64,000 nt of DNA from the NCBI GenBank assembly GCA_903813345.2, contig CAIIXF020000006.1:31416024-31480023 (forward strand), in the 5' to 3' direction. The notes below the pieces were generated by a model. That model saw only the letters and a program-made list of their open reading frames with translations, searched no databases and was not told where the DNA came from. Of this stretch, positions 60,201 to 64,000 are shown piece by piece; within the stretch, counting starts at the first letter, position 1, and every line of letters begins with the position of its first letter. The position numbers were made by a program, and so were the translations under genes. Origin of the DNA: Owenia fusiformis (taxonomy: Eukaryota > Annelida > Polychaeta > Sabellida > Oweniidae).

Positions 60201-63200
60201 CTCCTATGGTGTTCAGTACAAGTTCTGCCCGGTGACACGGGGCATTATCCTGATGAAATATTCTTGTCGCCAACTCTAGGAGGGGGCGTTTCTTTGAGAA
60301 GGCCCGTTTGAGATGCCTCTTGAGAACCTGAAATAGTCAGTAGGATAGGATACTAATGCCTTTAACATTTGTACTTAACCATTTTTATAGTTCAAATCTG
60401 ATTTTAAATTTGATTTGATTTAATGTTTTTACTCTTATATTGATTAATTTATTAATAATGAATAAGCTTACCATTGCATAATAGTCCTTGTTTATTCTCT
60501 GACCATCAGGAATTGCATGCGTAAGCAGCACCCCAGAGCTATCCAAAAACACAATGAACATCACCTTGCCGTCATTTTTGGTCAGTTTTGCCAGGGTTGA
60601 AATGGGAGTAGGTGAGTTCTTAGTTCTCCAACCACTTGATGCTCTCTTCCCAAGGGGCTCATAATAGCTGACGTACACCTCGTCGCATGTGATAATTCGT
60701 TGAAGAAAACTATCCCCTTCATCTTGGTATCGTCTTAGAAATTCTTGGGAAACCTCAACTCTGCGGGCTCTCTGGTCACTAGTTAACTCCTTTGGCACCC
60801 ATTTAGCACACATGAGGTTCATTTTAAGCTTCTCTTTCAGAATGAAGTGTGTTCTACCTATACTAATGTTCACATTCTCACTAAGTTCCCGTACAGAGAT
60901 GCGGCGATCATCATCTAGAACTGTCTTAACTCTTTCAACAGCCTTTGGGTTGGTGACTTTTACCGGTCTGCCAGTCCGTTTTTCATCCATCACAGATTTT
61001 CTTCCCTCTGAACCAAACCTTTGATACCATTGGTATATGGTAGGTGTGCTCATTAACTCCTTTCCATAAATATCTTGAACTGCTTTTATTGTTTCTCCTC
61101 TTGATTTCTTGGATAACACACAAAATCTTATCACACTACGGATTTGAATTTGAATTTCATCTTGACTTTTCACAAGACCACAGTCAGCTGCCATCTTGGG
61201 TCTCTCTATTGAAACCTTTTCTGTGATGTCATACCTTTTTATGTGATGTCACAGTAATAACTATACTCAGAAAAGTTGCATCTTTCACACTGATGTCAAA
61301 ACCTGTTTCTATGGTTGCAAATCTTTCAGATAAAACATATGACATTTCAAGATGAAATCTAACTACATCCATGGATTTTACGATCAAATAAAGTTGCCCC
61401 GCCTACCGATTTTTGACGTTACTATAGCAACCGCCATTTCCACAACCATTAGAATTAATACATAATCTTTGCAGAGTTGTTACACAGATACATTCTGCAT
61501 CGTCTGTGAAATTTTCATGGAAAAATATAAAAAACTCTTAAAATGAGAGCAAAATTATGAGAACTTATTGAACGACCTGGTATGTGGGAAACAATGACTT
61601 GTAGGAGCATCAACTTAATACGGTACATTCATTTCTAGATTTTGCAGTAGAATCCTTTTTAAAATGTTTTCAATAGTCTTATTGGCATTTTCTGCATCAC
61701 TTATGTGATATTATGTTTGGGAAGGTAGAGGAAATGTATGTTGTTAACCCCCCTATCACACCAAACTCGTTCTTACCCGTTCTTGCCAGTCCTACGAAAA
61801 CGTCGTAAAACGGGCTCAATCTGGCTGTGGTTGGGAAATATGTCTGAAATAATTAGCTTCTTCGTTCTTAAACAGTCTTCAATACGTCCTTCTCGTTCGC
61901 TGTTCGTTCAGGTCGCACCACGTCGGTGTGCAACGTAGTAGAACGCGTCCCTTAGTCTAGACGGTCAACATGACCTGATTACAGAACGTTATGGTCGCCA
62001 TCGAATTTTGAATCGATTCAAAATTCTAAAATCACATTCCCGTCTGAGAACGATCATAAAGTTCGTAAATAGACCTTAGAAAGTTGCAGCTACGTTCATT
62101 CCGTTCGCACACAGTTTTGAAGAACGCAGTGGCAACTTGTTTGGTGTGATAGCTATATTTTTGCTAACTCGTTCATAAGCAGTGTTAAATACGTTCTCAA
62201 TCAGTTTAAACCCGTTTGCAATTAGTTCTACCTCGTTCTCAACACGTCCTCAGACAATTCAACTCGTTGTTAAAACGTCCCTAGTAGGATTGAAGTACGA
62301 CGGTTCCATTCGTAGTACGTCCAGCTCGTCGTTAGTACGTTGTCACTCGTTCTAATTGTAGAAGGTGACGACCACGAGAACATTTTGAGCATTGTCTAAG
62401 TTCTAGAGGACCTACCCGTTCGAGTACGTTCGATGAAGTTTGTTAATAGATCCCAAACGGTTCTTAGTAGGTCCAGTCCGTTCGTACACAGTTGAAGCCC
62501 GTTTTTGAGAACGTAGTGAGAACTAGTTTGGTGTGATAGTAGGGTAATTGAAAATGTTGCTAATAATTTTGTTGCATCTTTCATTGATTCATTGTTCAAT
62601 GATTGCATCAATGAAAGAAGGCCGTATTATAATTAACCCTACTCAGATGCACATGCATGAATGGATGGATTGACCAATAATTTTACAGATGAAATTCAAT
62701 TAACAAGTACAGACTTATTTCTGCAAATATTTGTCATCCTATGATGGTGAAGTTTAGTAAATGTATCCTATCTTGTGGTAAATGCTAATGTTTTACAATA
62801 ACATGAACAAATGATTGATAAAAAACAGGTGAACTTACTCTAATTGCACAAGGTCTCCAAACTGGAACTGTCCCAATGTGTCTACACCAGTGGCCATATC
62901 TGCACACAATTGCAAATCTCTTGGAAGAACCTTCAGCTGTAAACATAACATAAGCATAACTTGTGATATCAAAACTTTGTATTATCACATTATATTAAAA
63001 CTTGCTGTTCTTTAGAGAATACAATTTTAGAGTAAAATATCTGAAATGTTAATGTTCATGTTCAAATGTTTTTGGCAATCATTTATAATCAGATTTATAC
63101 TGGCCTTCAAACAGTATCAACAATTGGAGATGTATTAAAGATGGGCATGAAAAAAAGTCGCATGTCTGTGATTTCAAGATTTATCTTAATTTTTATGGAT

Positions 63201-63789
63201 TTCTTTCAATTTGACATATCTTTTTTGGCATTGATAGTAAAAGACACTGTTTTTCATGAACGACCCAAGCTAAACACAGCCCAACACTTTGCAAAGCATG
63301 TCTATGACAGTTCATACCTCGTGCATAGTAAGATCTGAGAATAGTACAACCATACTATCTTCCACCCTGACAATGAGGCCTGTGTCTCCCTCATATCTGC
63401 CAGCTATCACCTTCACATGGTCTCCCATCTTGAAGAACTTCTTCAACTCATGTGCTGGGAACTCTAGTGGATCCTGAAACACAACACTGATATCTATGAT
63501 TGAATTCTAGTTATCCCTTACTGTTGTATCTATTTTCTCTAATTCATTCACCTTTCATCTTCCAATGAAACTAAAAGAGACCCAACAGGAAATATCAAAT
63601 ATGTGTAACATAGATAAAAAAAAGTTCTTACTTTGAGATCTTCGTGTTTTGGCATCATGATGATCTTGTTGCCATCGACAGAAATGACTTTACCCTGGAG
63701 GTTGATCAACTCCCCCTCAGCCACCTCAACATTGTCCCCTGGGATGAAGCTATGGGTCACTTCTCCAGAGCCACCAGACCTTGGGATCA
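51297..63789 (-). CDS. SUPT5H: Transcription elongation factor SPT5, C-terminal 12 exons (5' part off the window)
   Basis: Exons (minus): 63789-63632, 63473-63318, 62936-62839, 59605-59536, 59322-59197, 58284-58159, 57886-57351, 57153-56957, 55936-55778, 53092-52980, 51907-51812, 51437-51297. All are GT-AG and in phase, giving about 658 residues that match roughly the last 60% of animal SPT5. KOW-type segments: [81 protein letters not shown]; and the terminal [18 protein letters not shown] ending CRMPAE. Exon 57886-57351 carries the CTR1 repeats ([19 protein letters not shown] type, TP sites phosphorylated by P-TEFb). The next two carry CTR2-like PSPSGY/TPSP repeats. SPT5 with SPT4 forms DSIF, which clamps RNA polymerase II and controls pausing and elongation. 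The first complete exon here begins one base into a codon, so upstream exons lie beyond 64000. Introns hold a mariner, a CGTTC-rich element and several foldbacks. Confidence 0.97.
52045..52181. repeat. 137-bp element with ATGTCACCACC ends
   Basis: It starts ATGTCACCACC and ends GGTGGTGACAT. The body is unlike the longer elements at 25952-27932 and 30276-32045, but the termini and their A-rich flanks match. It may be a minimal derivative of the same family, in a SUPT5H intron. Confidence 0.5.
52291..52585. repeat. Pair of 43-bp direct repeats 252 bp apart
   Basis: TGATCTGAGGAAAGAGATTC followed by AAGGACAAGGAGAAACAAGTAAT is identical at 52291-52333 and 52543-52585. The segment between is unique in this window. 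It is a tandem duplication remnant in a SUPT5H intron. Confidence 0.8.
54358..55363. mobile_element. 1.0-kb near-perfect foldback, TTA flanks
   Basis: The left end reads TCACGGGGTACCATCGAATA and the inverse of the right end is the same, with TTA outside both (54355-54357 and 55364-55366). A 5-bp ATTAT reading is also possible. Arms pair almost base for base for about 480 bp, through ACGTACCGGAGAACGACATT and GAACGTAACCGGAGC, with the fold near 54870. PIF/Harbinger-like duplication is possible. It lies in a SUPT5H intron. Confidence 0.78.
58756..58911. repeat. Compound hairpin element, copy in a SUPT5H intron
   Basis: Same plan as 36811-36973: GGATATCCTATGATTTATGA against the inverse of TTATAGGATGTTC, an inner pair GGATATGATATCTGCACG against GTGCGGATATCA, and the loop GTGAGCGTAGCGAGAGAG. 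Confidence 0.7.
59643..61580 (-). mobile_element. Mariner element (DD34D) with ~200-bp inverted termini
   Basis: Left end CAGGTCGTTCAATAAGTTCT and inverse of right end CCAGGTCGTTCAATAAGTTC, with TA outside (59641-59642 and 61581-61582). The first ~110 bp of the two arms are almost identical, and similarity extends to about 200 bp, far longer than the ~30 bp usual for mariners. Very similar arms and an intact transposase suggest a young insertion. It lies in the SUPT5H intron between exons ending 62839 and starting 59605. Confidence 0.9.
59947..61194 (-). CDS. Mariner transposase with an apparent intron
   Basis: Piece 1 (61194-60472) encodes 241 residues: an N-terminal helix-turn-helix region ([28 protein letters not shown]), the mariner signature WVPKEL, and the first catalytic aspartate in [15 protein letters not shown]. 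Piece 2 (60327-59947) begins [15 protein letters not shown] and carries the second aspartate in [13 protein letters not shown] and the third in [13 protein letters not shown]. Exactly 34 residues lie between those two, so DD34D. The pieces are separated by 144 bp (60471-60328) that starts gtaagc and ends tttcag and contains an in-frame stop. Splicing gives [16 protein letters not shown], as expected for the family, for about 367 residues (typical mariner about 345). No other lesion is visible, so it could be active if spliced. It catalyses cut-and-paste transposition at TA. Confidence 0.92.
61753..62539. mobile_element. CGTTC-rich element with CTATCACACCAAAC ends
   Basis: It starts CTATCACACCAAACTCGTTCT and ends with the inverse (AGTTTGGTGTGATAG). 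An internal inverse copy (ACTTGTTTGGTGTGATAG) ends at 62152, so it may be two units of about 400 and 387 bp. The interior repeats short words built on CGTTC, ACGTC and TAGTACG and has far more CpG than its surroundings. No ORF of note. In the same SUPT5H intron as the mariner. Confidence 0.6.
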
Positions 63790-64000
63790 CTGACAAGGTT
63801 AAGGAGAATATTCCCTTTGTCTTAAATGTCATGTAACATCATGCATGGGAAATTATGTCTCCAAGGGAATAACTGCAGAATCTTAACTTCTAAACTTTTC
63901 AACAAACATGCAGAAACAATTTGACTTTTTATGCATTATTTCAGAACATTTGTCATTTTCATCAATATAACAAAAGGGTTCAAGACTTCTAGTCGCAACA

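Noticed and set aside
60385-60471. C-terminal extension of the first mariner ORF ([13 protein letters not shown]...)
   Set aside because: This is translation into the gtaagc...tttcag segment; the family sequence resumes after it.
1-64000. tRNA, rRNA or other structured RNA genes
   Set aside because: No tRNA A/B box pairs with cloverleaf potential or rRNA-like stretches were noticed by eye; a covariance-model scan would be decisive.

Overview
This is a eukaryotic nuclear window, intron-rich and AT-rich, with GT-AG introns, spliced orthologues of animal genes and a dense load of DNA transposons, foldback elements and satellites. The gene families, a secreted single-domain IGFBP-like protein, low GC and repeats ending in GACGGACGG-type tracts and GTGG(T/G)GACAT suggest a lophotrochozoan, perhaps a mollusc. 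That placement is inference.

Four host genes were reconstructed exon by exon. TADA3 (SAGA/ATAC adaptor, minus, 37546 to 25478, ten exons) and PIGV (GPI mannosyltransferase II, plus, 38552 to 43349, four exons) stand head to head about 1 kb apart. A small secreted IGFBP-domain gene (plus, 47004 to 47909) has a reading-frame break inside its cysteine core. SUPT5H/SPT5 (minus, 63789 to 51297, twelve exons in view) runs off the right edge; its N-terminal half lies outside. TADA3 and SUPT5H act in chromatin and elongation, PIGV in the ER; no shared pathway is implied beyond the TADA3-PIGV shared upstream region.

The left 25 kb has no host gene that I recognise and is a nested repeat stack. A ~38-bp-unit satellite (3.87-6.23 kb, remnant at 19.75-19.89 kb) is split by a minus-strand LINE. 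The LINE reverse-transcriptase ORF is split by an 11,281-bp element (7828-19108) with ~23-bp inverted termini and a perfect 6-bp target duplication. Removing the element restores the reverse-transcriptase reading frame exactly. Just inside each end it carries an array of about a dozen copies of the 16-bp palindrome TGTCTGAATTCAGACA with different spacers at the two ends, and it contains exon-like coding pieces I cannot assign. This is the best candidate for an undescribed system here.

The rest is introns and intergenic DNA filled with datable insertions: TA-flanked mariner-type MITEs, two foldbacks with CACTG ends and 5-bp duplications, PIF/Harbinger-like MITEs with TTA duplications, a family with ATGTC(A/C)CCAC ends, a DD34D mariner with an apparent intron inside a SUPT5H intron, and a CGTTC-rich element. 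No tRNA, rRNA or CRISPR locus was seen.
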